Part shown: positions 30,251-39,011 of the stretch, piece after piece
Position numbering within the stretch: position 1 is the first letter of the stretch
How the letters are laid out: each line of letters opens with the position of its first letter
NCBI GenBank assembly: GCA_903872505.1
Contig: CAIQKV010000044.1
Coordinates: 1-64,000 of the forward strand
DNA: 64,000 nucleotides
Direction: 5' to 3'
Source of the DNA: an uncultured Opitutia bacterium
Lineage (GTDB): Bacteria > Verrucomicrobiota > Verrucomicrobiia > Opitutales > Opitutaceae
The notes under the pieces: model-generated
Told to the model about the DNA's origin: nothing
Database searches by the model: none
What the model saw: the letters and a program-made list of their open reading frames with translations, nothing else
Program-made: the position numbers and the translations under genes

Positions 30251-30631
30251 ATGCCCGACACCGCCACACTCACCGCCCTGCCCGAGGGCGTCCGCGAGGG
30301 GAACGAAAACCTCGTGCAGCTGACCGCGGCCGCCGGGGCGAAGGTGGCGGCGCTGACGGCCCGTGAAGGGCAGGGGGAGTTTCTGCGCGTCGCCATCCTG
30401 GGCGGCGGCTGCAACGGGCTGAGCTACAAGCTGAAGTTCACCCCCGCCCCGAAGCGCGGCGACATCCTGGTGCGCACGGCCGGCGTGCCGGTCGTGGTGG
30501 ACAGCAAGAGCGCGCTTTATCTCAAGGGTACCCGCCTGGACTATTCGAACGCGCTGGTGGCGGGCGGTTTCAAGTTCTCCAACCCCAACGCCAAGGCGAG
30601 CTGCTCCTGTGGCGAAAGCTTCAGTGTTTGA
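30251..30631 (+). CDS. Iron-sulfur cluster assembly A-type carrier (HesB/IscA/ErpA family)
   Basis: LRVAILGGGCNGLSYKLKF...SALYLKGTRLDYSN...GGFKFSNPNAKASCSCGESF. Confidence 0.93.
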   Translation: MPDTATLTALPEGVREGNENLVQLTAAAGAKVAALTAREGQGEFLRVAILGGGCNGLSYKLKFTPAPKRGDILVRTAGVPVVVDSKSALYLKGTRLDYSNALVAGGFKFSNPNAKASCSCGESFSV

Positions 30632-30739
30632 GCCCAAACCGGGCGCGGGCGGGAACCAAGGGGCTAAATTGGTGTTGTCATCCCGGCACTTACCGGCGAA
30701 AAACCCCGCCCGACCTAGACACCAGACCCAACCTTATTG

Positions 30740-31399
30740 ATGGCCAATTCGTTCCCCTCCGCTGGTGGCAGCTCCCGCCCCGGCTCTTATCAGCGTCGCA
30801 ATGTCGACCCGTTCGCGGCCATCCGTCGCAACCACCGCATCAAGGTTCCCCAGGTCCGGGTGATCTCCCCCGAGGGCAAGCAGCTCGGCGTGATTGACAC
30901 CGCCAAGGCCGTCAACCTCGCGCTCGAGGTCGGGCTCGACCTCGTCGAGGTGGCGCCCAACGCCACGCCCCCAGTCTGCCGGATTATGGACTTCGGCAAG
31001 TACGTCTACGAGGAGCAGAAGAAGCACACCCACTCGAAGTCGACCGCGAGCAAGATCAAGGAGATCGAGTTCAGCGCGCGCATCGAGCAGAACGACTTTT
31101 TCACCAAGCTCCGGCACGCCGAGGAGTTCCTCGACCACGGCAACAAGGTGAAGCTCCGCTTGAAGTTCCGCGGCCGCGAGATGGCGCACACCGAGATCGG
31201 CTTCGACGTGATGAAGCGCGCGGTGAACGAGCTCGTGGGCATGGGCCATCCCGACGCCGACCCGAAGCTGATCGGGCGCAACATTCACGTCATGCTCACG
31301 CCGCTCCCCGTCAACAAGCGCAAGCTGAAGTGGCACATCAAGGACGACCAGCAGGCCGAGGGCGAGGACGAGGCCCCGGCCGCCGCATCCCCGGCCTGA
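30740..31399 (+). CDS. infC: Translation initiation factor IF-3
   Basis: RRNHRIKVPQVRVISPEGKQLGVIDTAKAVNLALEVGLDLVEVAPNATPPVCRIMDFGKYVYEEQKK. Confidence 0.96.
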   Translation: MANSFPSAGGSSRPGSYQRRNVDPFAAIRRNHRIKVPQVRVISPEGKQLGVIDTAKAVNLALEVGLDLVEVAPNATPPVCRIMDFGKYVYEEQKKHTHSKSTASKIKEIEFSARIEQNDFFTKLRHAEEFLDHGNKVKLRLKFRGREMAHTEIGFDVMKRAVNELVGMGHPDADPKLIGRNIHVMLTPLPVNKRKLKWHIKDDQQAEGEDEAPAAASPA

Positions 31400-31410
31400 G
31401 GCCCGGCCGC

Positions 31411-32559
31411 ATGTTCCCGGCGGCCTTACGTCTGGCGGCGTTCGCAGCGTGGGCGCCGGTTGTGCTGGCCGCCGCCGAGCCGGTGCCGCACGTCGCCCCC
31501 AGCCGGCCCGGTGCGGTCCCGACCAGTCCCGTCGCCGCGGCCAGCGGCCGGCGGGCGCTGCTGCCCGCCATCCGCATCGCCGGGGTGGACTACGTCGCGT
31601 GGCGCGAGGTCGCGGCGCTGCTCGGCATGAAGGTCACCTGGGTCGAATCCACCCGCCGGCTCACTCTGGCGGACGCGTCCGCCAAGGTGGAGCTGACGGC
31701 CGGCAGCCGCGAGGTCGCCCTCAACGGGCTGCGGCTCTTCCTGGGCAATCCCACGGTGCTGCGGGGCGGGGCGCTGTACGTCAGCCAGACCGATTTTGAG
31801 CGCAGCCTTCTGCCGCGGCTGCGCCCCGCGCTCCTCGGCGCGCCGCCCGCCCGCCCGCGGATCGTCGTCCTCGACCCGGGCCACGGCGGCATCGACCATG
31901 GCATGGAGAACAAGCAACTCGGGCTGCAGGAAAAGATCCTCACCCTCGACGTGGCCCAGCGGCTGAAAAAGCTGCTGGCGGCGCGCGGTTACACGGTGGT
32001 CCTGACCCGCGACGACGACCGCCAGCTGGGGCCGGACAAGCAGACGGATTTCCTGAAACGCGCGGACATCACCAACCGCGCCAAGGCGGACCTCTTCGTC
32101 AGCATTCATTTCAACTCGCTCTATCCCGACACCAAGACGAGCGGCACGGAGACCTACGCGTTCACGCCGCCGTTCCAGCGCTCGACGCGCGCGTGGAGCC
32201 CGGGCGAGGCCGACGATGTCGAGCACGACCAGGCCCCCGTGAACCGGTTTGACCCCTGGAGCGCGCTGCTGGCGCAAGCGATGCACCGCGAGGTCATTGA
32301 CACGCTCAAGACCTTCGACCGCGGGCAAAAGACGATGCATTCGGCGGTGCTGCGCGGGCTGAACTGCCCGGCCGTGCTCGTCGAATCTGTGTTCCTTTCC
32401 AACGACGCCGAGGCGCGGCACGCCGCGACCCCGGCCTACCGGCAGCAGATGGCCGAGGCGCTGGCCGCGGGCATTGGCGACTACGCGGAAACGCTGGGAA
32501 AACTGCAGCCGAAAGCCGCATTGCCGCCGGCCGCCCCAGCCCCATCCTCCTCTCCATGA
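31411..32559 (+). CDS. N-acetylmuramoyl-L-alanine amidase (Amidase_3/AmiC type)
   Basis: RIVVLDPGHGGIDHGMENKQLGLQEKILTLDVAQRLKKLLAARGYTVVLTRDDD; SIHFNS; VLVESVFLSN. Confidence 0.92.
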   Translation: MFPAALRLAAFAAWAPVVLAAAEPVPHVAPSRPGAVPTSPVAAASGRRALLPAIRIAGVDYVAWREVAALLGMKVTWVESTRRLTLADASAKVELTAGSREVALNGLRLFLGNPTVLRGGALYVSQTDFERSLLPRLRPALLGAPPARPRIVVLDPGHGGIDHGMENKQLGLQEKILTLDVAQRLKKLLAARGYTVVLTRDDDRQLGPDKQTDFLKRADITNRAKADLFVSIHFNSLYPDTKTSGTETYAFTPPFQRSTRAWSPGEADDVEHDQAPVNRFDPWSALLAQAMHREVIDTLKTFDRGQKTMHSAVLRGLNCPAVLVESVFLSNDAEARHAATPAYRQQMAEALAAGIGDYAETLGKLQPKAALPPAAPAPSSSP

Positions 32560-33794
32560 AATCGACCCGCCTGATCCGTGCCGCGATCCTGGCCCTGCTC
32601 CTCGTTCCCGCCGCCGCGCTGCGGGCCTGGGATTACGAGGGCCACCGCATCGTCAACCAGCTCGCGCTCACCGCGCTGCCGAAGGAGTTCCCGGCGTTCG
32701 TGCACGAGCCCGCCGCCGCGGAGCGCATCGCCTTCCTGGCCGGCGAGCCCGACCGCTGGCGCAACACGGCCGACCTGCCGATCCAGAACTACAACGGCGT
32801 GGACCATTACCTCGACATGGAGGAGCTGGCCGAGGCGGGGCTCGATGCGCGCACAGTGCCGTCGCAGCGGTATCCCTTCGCCCTGGCGTTCGCCGCCGGC
32901 CGCGTGGCGCACGCGGACAAATTTCCCGCGATCGACCCGAAGAAAAACACCGACCACTCCCGCGAATGGACCGGCTTTGCGCCGTGGGCGATCGCGGAGT
33001 ATTACGGCAAGCTCAAGTCGGCCTTCTCCTACCTGAAGGCGTTCGAGGAGCTGGGCACGCCGGCGGAGGTCGCCAATGCGCAGGCCAACATCGTCTACCT
33101 GATGGGCGTGATGGGGCACTACGTCGGCGACTGCGCGCAGCCGCTGCACGCCACGGTCCACCACCACGGCTGGGCGGGGGCGAATCCGAACGGTTACACG
33201 ACCTGGCCGGGCATCCATGCCTGGGTCGATGGCGGACTCATCGCCAAGGCGGGGATCAAGACCGCGGCGCTCGCGCCCCGGGTCACGCCCGCGCCGGCGA
33301 TCGCGCTCACGCCGCAGGCCGACGGCCGGGACCCGCTGTTCGTCGCGGTGATGAATTACCTGCTGGAGACGGAGGCCACGGTCGAGCCGCTCTACCAGCT
33401 GGAGAAGGCCGGCAAGCTTGGCGATGAGCACGCCAAGACCCGCGCAACGGGCCCGGACATCCAGCCGGTCAGCCCGGAGGGCCAGGCCTTCGTCGAGGGC
33501 CAGCTGCTCAAGGGCGGCGAGATGCTCGGCGCGGTCTGGGTGACGGCGTGGCACAATGCGGCGCCGGACACCTACCTGCGTGCGTCGCTGCTCAAGCGGC
33601 AGGCGGCGGCGAGTCCGGTTGCCCCAAATCCTGCGGTGGAATATTGGGCCTCTGCCAAGTCATCCAAGCACTTGTATCACAAGTCGACCTGTGAGTGGGC
33701 CCAGAAGATCAAGGAATCGAACAAAGTCGTTTTTAAGTCGAAGGCGGAAGCGGAGGCGGGCGGTTATCATGCCTGCGAGACCTGCAAACCGTAA
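32556..33794 (+). CDS. S1/P1-family nuclease with C-terminal Ada-like metal-binding domain
   Basis: LRAWDYEGHRIVNQLAL (mature N-terminal Trp); GVDHYLDME; VYLMGVMGHYVGDCAQPLHATVHHHGW; C-terminal YHKSTCEWAQKIKESNKVVFKSKAEAEAGGYHACETCKP. Confidence 0.85.
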   Translation: MKSTRLIRAAILALLLVPAAALRAWDYEGHRIVNQLALTALPKEFPAFVHEPAAAERIAFLAGEPDRWRNTADLPIQNYNGVDHYLDMEELAEAGLDARTVPSQRYPFALAFAAGRVAHADKFPAIDPKKNTDHSREWTGFAPWAIAEYYGKLKSAFSYLKAFEELGTPAEVANAQANIVYLMGVMGHYVGDCAQPLHATVHHHGWAGANPNGYTTWPGIHAWVDGGLIAKAGIKTAALAPRVTPAPAIALTPQADGRDPLFVAVMNYLLETEATVEPLYQLEKAGKLGDEHAKTRATGPDIQPVSPEGQAFVEGQLLKGGEMLGAVWVTAWHNAAPDTYLRASLLKRQAAASPVAPNPAVEYWASAKSSKHLYHKSTCEWAQKIKESNKVVFKSKAEAEAGGYHACETCKP

Positions 33795-33848
33795 GGCCGA
33801 ATCCTGCCGCGGGAATTTTTCGGATCGCCGGAGGCGCGGACGCCGCGT

Positions 33849-34277
33849 CTAGGCTTTCCAGGCCAGCACCAGCGCGCCCGCGACGATCAGCAGGCCGCCG
33901 ATCCCGGTCCGGACCGTGAGCGTCTCGTGCAGGAACAGCGCGGCGAAGAGCAGCACGAAGACCACGCTGAGCTTGTCCACGGGCGCGACCTGCGAGGCCT
34001 GGCCGAGTTGCAGGGCGCGGAAATAGCACAGCCACGAGAGGCCCGTCGCGATCCCCGACAGCGCGAGGAAAAGCCAGGTGCGCCCGGTCAGTGTCGCCAG
34101 CGCGGCGGGCCGGGCCGTCACGAACGCGATGGCCCACGCAAAGCAGAGGATCACCGTCGTGCGGATCGCCGTGGCGAGGTTGGAGTCGACCCCGGCCACG
34201 CCGACCTTGGCGAGCACGGCGGTGGCGCCGGCGAAGACGGCGGAGAGGAGGGACCAGAAGATCCAGGAGTTGCTCAT
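33849..34277 (-). CDS. EamA/DMT-family single-repeat transporter
   Basis: MSNSWIFWSLLSAVFAGATAVLAKVGVAGVDSNLATAIRTTVIL... ALQLGQASQVAPVDKLSVVFVLLFAALFLHE. Confidence 0.85.
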   Translation of the reverse strand: MSNSWIFWSLLSAVFAGATAVLAKVGVAGVDSNLATAIRTTVILCFAWAIAFVTARPAALATLTGRTWLFLALSGIATGLSWLCYFRALQLGQASQVAPVDKLSVVFVLLFAALFLHETLTVRTGIGGLLIVAGALVLAWKA

Positions 34278-34285
34278 GACGGGGA

Positions 34286-34678
34286 TCACCGCGCCGGTGC
34301 GAGCGCCACGGCCAGCAAATGGCCGAGCCAGACGCCGAGGAGGCACAAGACCACCGAGCCGGCCACGTACGCGCCGGCGCGCTGCCACTCGCCGATGCGC
34401 AGCAGGTTCAGGGCCTGCAGGCTGAAGGCCGAGAAGGTCGTGTAGCCGCCGCAGAGGCCGACCATGAAGAACGACCGCCCCTCCGGCGTGGTGAAAGGGC
34501 GCCAGCCGGGACCCGTGAGCGACGCGAAGAGGCCGATGAGGAGGCAGCCGCTGAAGTTCACCAGGAACGTGCCCCAGGGAAACTCCGTGTCGAGGCGGGC
34601 GGAAACGGACTCCGTCAGCCAGTGGCGGGCGACGCTGCCGAGCGCACCACCGAGTGCAATCCAGAGATAGACGATCAT
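34286..34678 (-). CDS. crcB: Fluoride ion channel CrcB/Fluc
   Basis: MIVYLWIALGGALGSVARHWL...FPWGTFLVNFSGCLLIGLFA...FFMVGLCGGYTTFSAFS. Confidence 0.95.
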   Translation of the reverse strand: MIVYLWIALGGALGSVARHWLTESVSARLDTEFPWGTFLVNFSGCLLIGLFASLTGPGWRPFTTPEGRSFFMVGLCGGYTTFSAFSLQALNLLRIGEWQRAGAYVAGSVVLCLLGVWLGHLLAVALAPAR

Positions 34679-34699
34679 GACGGGCCTGTTAATTGAAGT

Positions 34700-34772
34700 T
34701 GGAGTAACAGGAGTCATCAGCGGGCGCGAGGCCGGCGGTTTACCCTTGCGGGAAGGCGGAATCCATCGCCGC
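34700..34772 (-). promoter_or_regulatory. Fluoride riboswitch (crcB motif) upstream of crcB
   Basis: Minus-strand RNA GGCGAUGGAUUCCGCC-UUCCCGCAAGGG-UAAACCGCCGGCCUCGCGCCCGCUGAUGACUCCUGUUAC matches the crcB-motif layout: GGCGAUGG..CGCC stem, UAAACCGC, terminal GCUGAUGACUCCU. Confidence 0.85.
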
Positions 34773-34868
34773 GGTGGAGCCAAAGGCCCGCGGGGATTTT
34801 TGCAAGCCGGGCGAATCGGGCCTCGAAATTCCGCTCCCGCGCGGCACAGTCCCACGCCGTTGAGCGTG

Positions 34869-36467
34869 GTGCGAAAACTCCTTCCCGCCTGGCTGGCGGC
34901 CCTCGTGGCGCTGGGCCTGCCCCTGCGGGCGGCGGTGCCGTCCCCGGCGGCCGGCGTGATCCTCCTGGCCAACCGCGACGACCCCGACTCGCTGCGCATC
35001 GCCGAGCACTACGCGGAGGCGCGGGGTGTGCCCCGGGAAAACATCATCGCGCTGGCCATGCCGCTGGCCGAGACCATCACCTGGCTGGAGTTCGTGTCTA
35101 CGATCTGGCAGCCGCTGCAGGACGAATTGGTGCGGCGCCGGTGGATCGATGCCATGCCGATGACCCTGACCGACGGGGTGGGGCGGAAAAAATACGCCAT
35201 CGCCGGGCATCGCATGGCCTACCTCGTCGTCTGCCGCGGCGTGCCGCTGCGGGTCGCGGCGTCCGCGGATTTGGCAGCGCCGCCGGCGGCGCCGTTTGAC
35301 CGGGCCGAGTTCCGCACCAACCAGGGGGCGGTCGATTCCGAGCTGAGCCTGCTGGCGCAGACCAATTATCCGATCAACGGCTTCGTGGCGAACCCGCTGT
35401 ACCGGAACGACGTCCCGTCCGAGTGGGAGCGCGCGCAGGTTGTGAAGGTGTCGCGCCTCGACGGGCCGACCGCGGCGGATGCGCTGGCCCTGGTGGACCA
35501 GGCGCTGGCCGCGGAACGCACGGGCCTGCTGGGGCGCGCCTACGTGGACCTCGGGTACCAGCTCCCCGGCGGCGACCGCTGGCTCGAGTTGGCGGCGGAC
35601 CAACTGGCCGGGCTGGGCTTCGACCTCGATATCGACCGCAAACCGGACACGTTGCCGCTGGCGGCGCGGTTCGATGCCCCGGTGCTCTATTTTGGCTGGT
35701 ATGCCGGCACGGTCAACGGGCCCTTCCTGCTGCCCGGGTTCAGGTTTCCGCCCGGCGCGATCGCGGTGCACCTGCACAGCTTTTCGGCCGAGACGCTGCG
35801 CTCGGACCGCACGGGGTGGTGCGGGCCGTTTGTCGCCCGCGGGGTCACGGCGACGGTCGGCAATGTCTTCGAGCCGTACCTCGGTTTCTTGCACCGGCCG
35901 GACGCCCTGCTGCGCGCGCTGGCCCGGGGCGCCACGTTTGGCGAGGCCGCGTATTATGCCGAGCCGGTGCTGAGCTGGCAGGCCATCGCGATCGGCGACC
36001 CGCTTTACCGTCCGTTCGCCCGGTCGTTCGACGAGCAGTGGCGGAACCGCACGGGCCTGCCGGCGCCGCTGGCGGGGTATGCCGTGCTCCGCAAGCTGCA
36101 CCTGCTTGAGGCGAAGCATCAACCCGCGGAGGCGCTCGCGGCCGCGCGGGCCGCGCTGCAGGCGCAGCCCAACCTCGCGCTCGGTTTCGCCCTGGCGCGG
36201 CGGCGGGAGCAGGCGGGCGACGCGGCGGGTGCGGCCGGGGCGCTGGCCTTTGCGGCCGGGATGCCCGCCTTTCCGCCCGACCAATGGACGCTGGCCCACG
36301 AGGCCGCCCGGCTGCTGGAGCGGGTCGGCGCCGGGACCGAAGCCGGGCAAATCAATGACCGACTCCTGGAGGATCCGGCGTTGCCGGCCGAGCTGCGGGA
36401 AGCCTGGCAGGCGGAGGCGGGCGAGGCGGCCAAAGACGGCGAGCCGGAACCCGGGACAAAAAAATAG
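34869..36467 (+). CDS. TIGR03790 family protein
   Basis: GVILLANRDDPDSLRIAEHYAEARGVPRENIIALAMPLAETITWLEF...LVVCRGVPLRV. Alternative starts at 34860 (TTG) and 34866 (GTG). Confidence 0.8.
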   Translation: MRKLLPAWLAALVALGLPLRAAVPSPAAGVILLANRDDPDSLRIAEHYAEARGVPRENIIALAMPLAETITWLEFVSTIWQPLQDELVRRRWIDAMPMTLTDGVGRKKYAIAGHRMAYLVVCRGVPLRVAASADLAAPPAAPFDRAEFRTNQGAVDSELSLLAQTNYPINGFVANPLYRNDVPSEWERAQVVKVSRLDGPTAADALALVDQALAAERTGLLGRAYVDLGYQLPGGDRWLELAADQLAGLGFDLDIDRKPDTLPLAARFDAPVLYFGWYAGTVNGPFLLPGFRFPPGAIAVHLHSFSAETLRSDRTGWCGPFVARGVTATVGNVFEPYLGFLHRPDALLRALARGATFGEAAYYAEPVLSWQAIAIGDPLYRPFARSFDEQWRNRTGLPAPLAGYAVLRKLHLLEAKHQPAEALAAARAALQAQPNLALGFALARRREQAGDAAGAAGALAFAAGMPAFPPDQWTLAHEAARLLERVGAGTEAGQINDRLLEDPALPAELREAWQAEAGEAAKDGEPEPGTKK

Positions 36468-36509
36468 CGCGGCCGGTGAGGGCCGCGCCATCAGAAGGAG
36501 AAAGCCGGC

Positions 36510-37166
36510 TCAGACCTTGTCGACGATGCGGTCGGCCAGCCCGTAGGCGATGGCCTCCTGCGCATTGAGGTAGAAGTCGCGGTCGGTGTCGCGGTTGATG
36601 TTCTCGAGCGGCTGGCCGGACGCGGTGGCGAGGATCTGGTTCAGCTCCGAGCGGAGTTTTTCCATTTCCTTGGCCTGGATGTTGATGTCCGTCGCGGGGC
36701 CGACCATGCGGCCGGAGATGAGCGGCTGGTGGATGAGCACGCGGGAATGCGGGTAGAGCAGCCGGCGGCCCTTGGGGGCGCCGCACAGGAGGATGGAGCC
36801 CATCGAGGCGGCCATGCCCGTCACCACGACGGTGATCGGGGAGGTGATCAGCTTCATCGTGTCGTAAACCGCCATGCCGGAGGTGATGGAGCCGCCCGGG
36901 GAGTTGATGTAGAAGGTGATCGGCTTGCCCGGGGCCACCGACTCCAGGTACAGCAGCTTCTCGGTGATGTCCTTGGCGGTCTCGTCGGTCACGGCGCCCC
37001 AGAGGAAGATTTTCCGCTGCTCCAGGAACTTCTTCTGGATCAGCATCGCCACGGGGGTCTGGCCCTTCTTGGCCGAGGGGGTTTCCTGTTCCTCGTCGTC
37101 GTCATCGTCCTCATCGGCGCGGGGGAGCGGGGCGGCGAGACCGGGTTGAAGATTGTCGAAATGCAT
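36510..37166 (-). CDS. clpP: ATP-dependent Clp protease proteolytic subunit, acidic N-terminal extension
   Basis: ITFYINSPGGSITSGMAVYDTMKLITSPITVVVTGMAASMGSILLCGAPKGRRLLYPHSRVLIHQPL; N-terminus MHFDNLQPGLAAPLPRADEDDDDDEEQETPSAKKG. Confidence 0.94.
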   Translation of the reverse strand: MHFDNLQPGLAAPLPRADEDDDDDEEQETPSAKKGQTPVAMLIQKKFLEQRKIFLWGAVTDETAKDITEKLLYLESVAPGKPITFYINSPGGSITSGMAVYDTMKLITSPITVVVTGMAASMGSILLCGAPKGRRLLYPHSRVLIHQPLISGRMVGPATDINIQAKEMEKLRSELNQILATASGQPLENINRDTDRDFYLNAQEAIAYGLADRIVDKV

Positions 37167-37271
37167 AGGCCGTGAACGTTGGCGGGCTTGGCGCGGTTGG
37201 CAAGTGGTTTGGCCGTTTCGGCCTGTCCCGGGGTTGCCAACCGGGCGGCCGGCCGCCATGACCGGGCCAGC

Positions 37272-38906
37272 ATGAGCGTCCAACGCATCTCCGGCCGCAT
37301 CGTCGATGTGCTCCACCGGGCCGAGTACCCCGGCACGATCGAGATCGCCGGCGGCGTCATCCGCCGGATCACCCGCGACGCCCGCGTCCGGGGCGCGCGG
37401 CTGCTCCTGCCGGGGTTCGTGGACGCGCACATCCACATCGAGAGCTCGATGCTGCCGCCGGCGGAGTTCGCGCGGCACGCCGTGGTGCACGGCACGGTGG
37501 CGACGGTGTCGGACCCGCACGAGATCGCCAACGTGCTCGGCGTCGCGGGGGTGAACTACATGATCGCGGACGGGCGGCGCACGCCGTTCAAGTTCCACTT
37601 CGGCGCGCCCTCCTGCGTGCCGGCGACGACGTTTGAGACGGCGGGCGCGGCGCTGGACGCCCGGGCCGTGGGCCGGCTGCTGGCGCGGCCCGAGGTCAGG
37701 TTTTTGGCGGAGGTGATGAACTTTCCCGGCGTGCTGGCCGGCGACCGGTCGCTGCGCGCGATGATCGCGGCGGCCCGGAAGCGCGGAAAGCCCGTCGACG
37801 GCCACGCACCCGGCCTGCGCGGCGCCACCGCCGCGCGCTACGCCGCGGCGGGGATCACGACCGACCACGAGTGCTTCACGCTCGGCGAGGCGCGGGACAA
37901 GCTGGCCGCCGGGATGCGGATCCTCATCCGCGAGGGCTCGGCGGCGCGGAACTTTGCCGCGCTGGCGCCCCTGCTGAAGACCGACGCGGCGCGCTGCATG
38001 TTCTGCTGCGACGACCTGCACCCCGACCTGCTGATGGTGCGTCACCTGGACGAACACGTGCGGCGGGCGCTGGCGCTGGGCATGGACCGGTTTGACGTCC
38101 TCGCGTGCGCCTCGGTCAACCCGGTGCGGCACTACGGCCTCGCAGTCGGCTTGCTGCGCGAGGGCGACCCGGCGGATTTCATCGAGGTGGAGAGCTGGAG
38201 AAACTTTCGCGTGCGCCGCACCTGGCTCGATGGCCGATTGGTGGCCGCCGGTGGCCGGAGCCTGCTGCCGCGCCAGCCGGCGCGCGTCGTGAACAAATTC
38301 CAGGCCCGGCCGCGCCGGGCCGCGGACTTCGCCGTGCCCGCGGGCCGCGGAATGCTCAACGTCATCGAGGCGCTCAACGGCCAGCTCATCACCCGCCACC
38401 GGCGGCTGCGCGCGAAGGTGGTGGCCGGCCGGGTGGTCGCCGACCCCGCGCGCGATGTGCTCAAGATCGTCGTGGTCAACCGCTATGCGCGGTCCGCGCC
38501 GGCGGCGGTGGGCTTTATCCGGGGCTTCGGGCTGCGCGCGGGGGCGCTGGCCTCGTCGGTGGCGCACGACTCGCACAACATCGTCGCCGTCGGGGCGGAC
38601 GACGCCTCGCTCGCGGCCGCGGTGAACCTCGTGATCGCGCACCGTGGCGGGATCAGCGTGGCCGGCGGGGGCCGGCGCGCGGTGCTGCCGCTGCCGATCG
38701 CGGGCCTGATGTCCGACGCCGACGGCCGCGCGGTGGCGCGGCGCTACACGGCGCTGGATGCCCGGGCCAAGCAGCTCGGCTCGCGGCTCGACGCCCCGTT
38801 CATGACGCTGTCCTTCATGGCGCTGCTGGTGATCCCCGACCTGAAACTCAGCGACCGCGGGCTGTTCTCGGCGGCGCAGTGGGCGTTTCAACCCGTCGTT
38901 GGCTGA
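37272..38906 (+). CDS. ade: Adenine deaminase
   Basis: LLLPGFVDAHIHIESSMLPPAEFARHAVVHGTVATVSDPHEIANVLGVAGVNYMI; GHAPGLRG; TTDHECFT. Confidence 0.94.
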   Translation: MSVQRISGRIVDVLHRAEYPGTIEIAGGVIRRITRDARVRGARLLLPGFVDAHIHIESSMLPPAEFARHAVVHGTVATVSDPHEIANVLGVAGVNYMIADGRRTPFKFHFGAPSCVPATTFETAGAALDARAVGRLLARPEVRFLAEVMNFPGVLAGDRSLRAMIAAARKRGKPVDGHAPGLRGATAARYAAAGITTDHECFTLGEARDKLAAGMRILIREGSAARNFAALAPLLKTDAARCMFCCDDLHPDLLMVRHLDEHVRRALALGMDRFDVLACASVNPVRHYGLAVGLLREGDPADFIEVESWRNFRVRRTWLDGRLVAAGGRSLLPRQPARVVNKFQARPRRAADFAVPAGRGMLNVIEALNGQLITRHRRLRAKVVAGRVVADPARDVLKIVVVNRYARSAPAAVGFIRGFGLRAGALASSVAHDSHNIVAVGADDASLAAAVNLVIAHRGGISVAGGGRRAVLPLPIAGLMSDADGRAVARRYTALDARAKQLGSRLDAPFMTLSFMALLVIPDLKLSDRGLFSAAQWAFQPVVG

Positions 38907-39011
38907 GACGGGCGCGCGCCCGGCCGGATGCGTAATCTCCCCGAGCAGAAGCGGCTCGAATGAATTATACCGGCGATTTACCGTGGGACTCTGGTTCGCC
39001 ATTGCGTCGCC

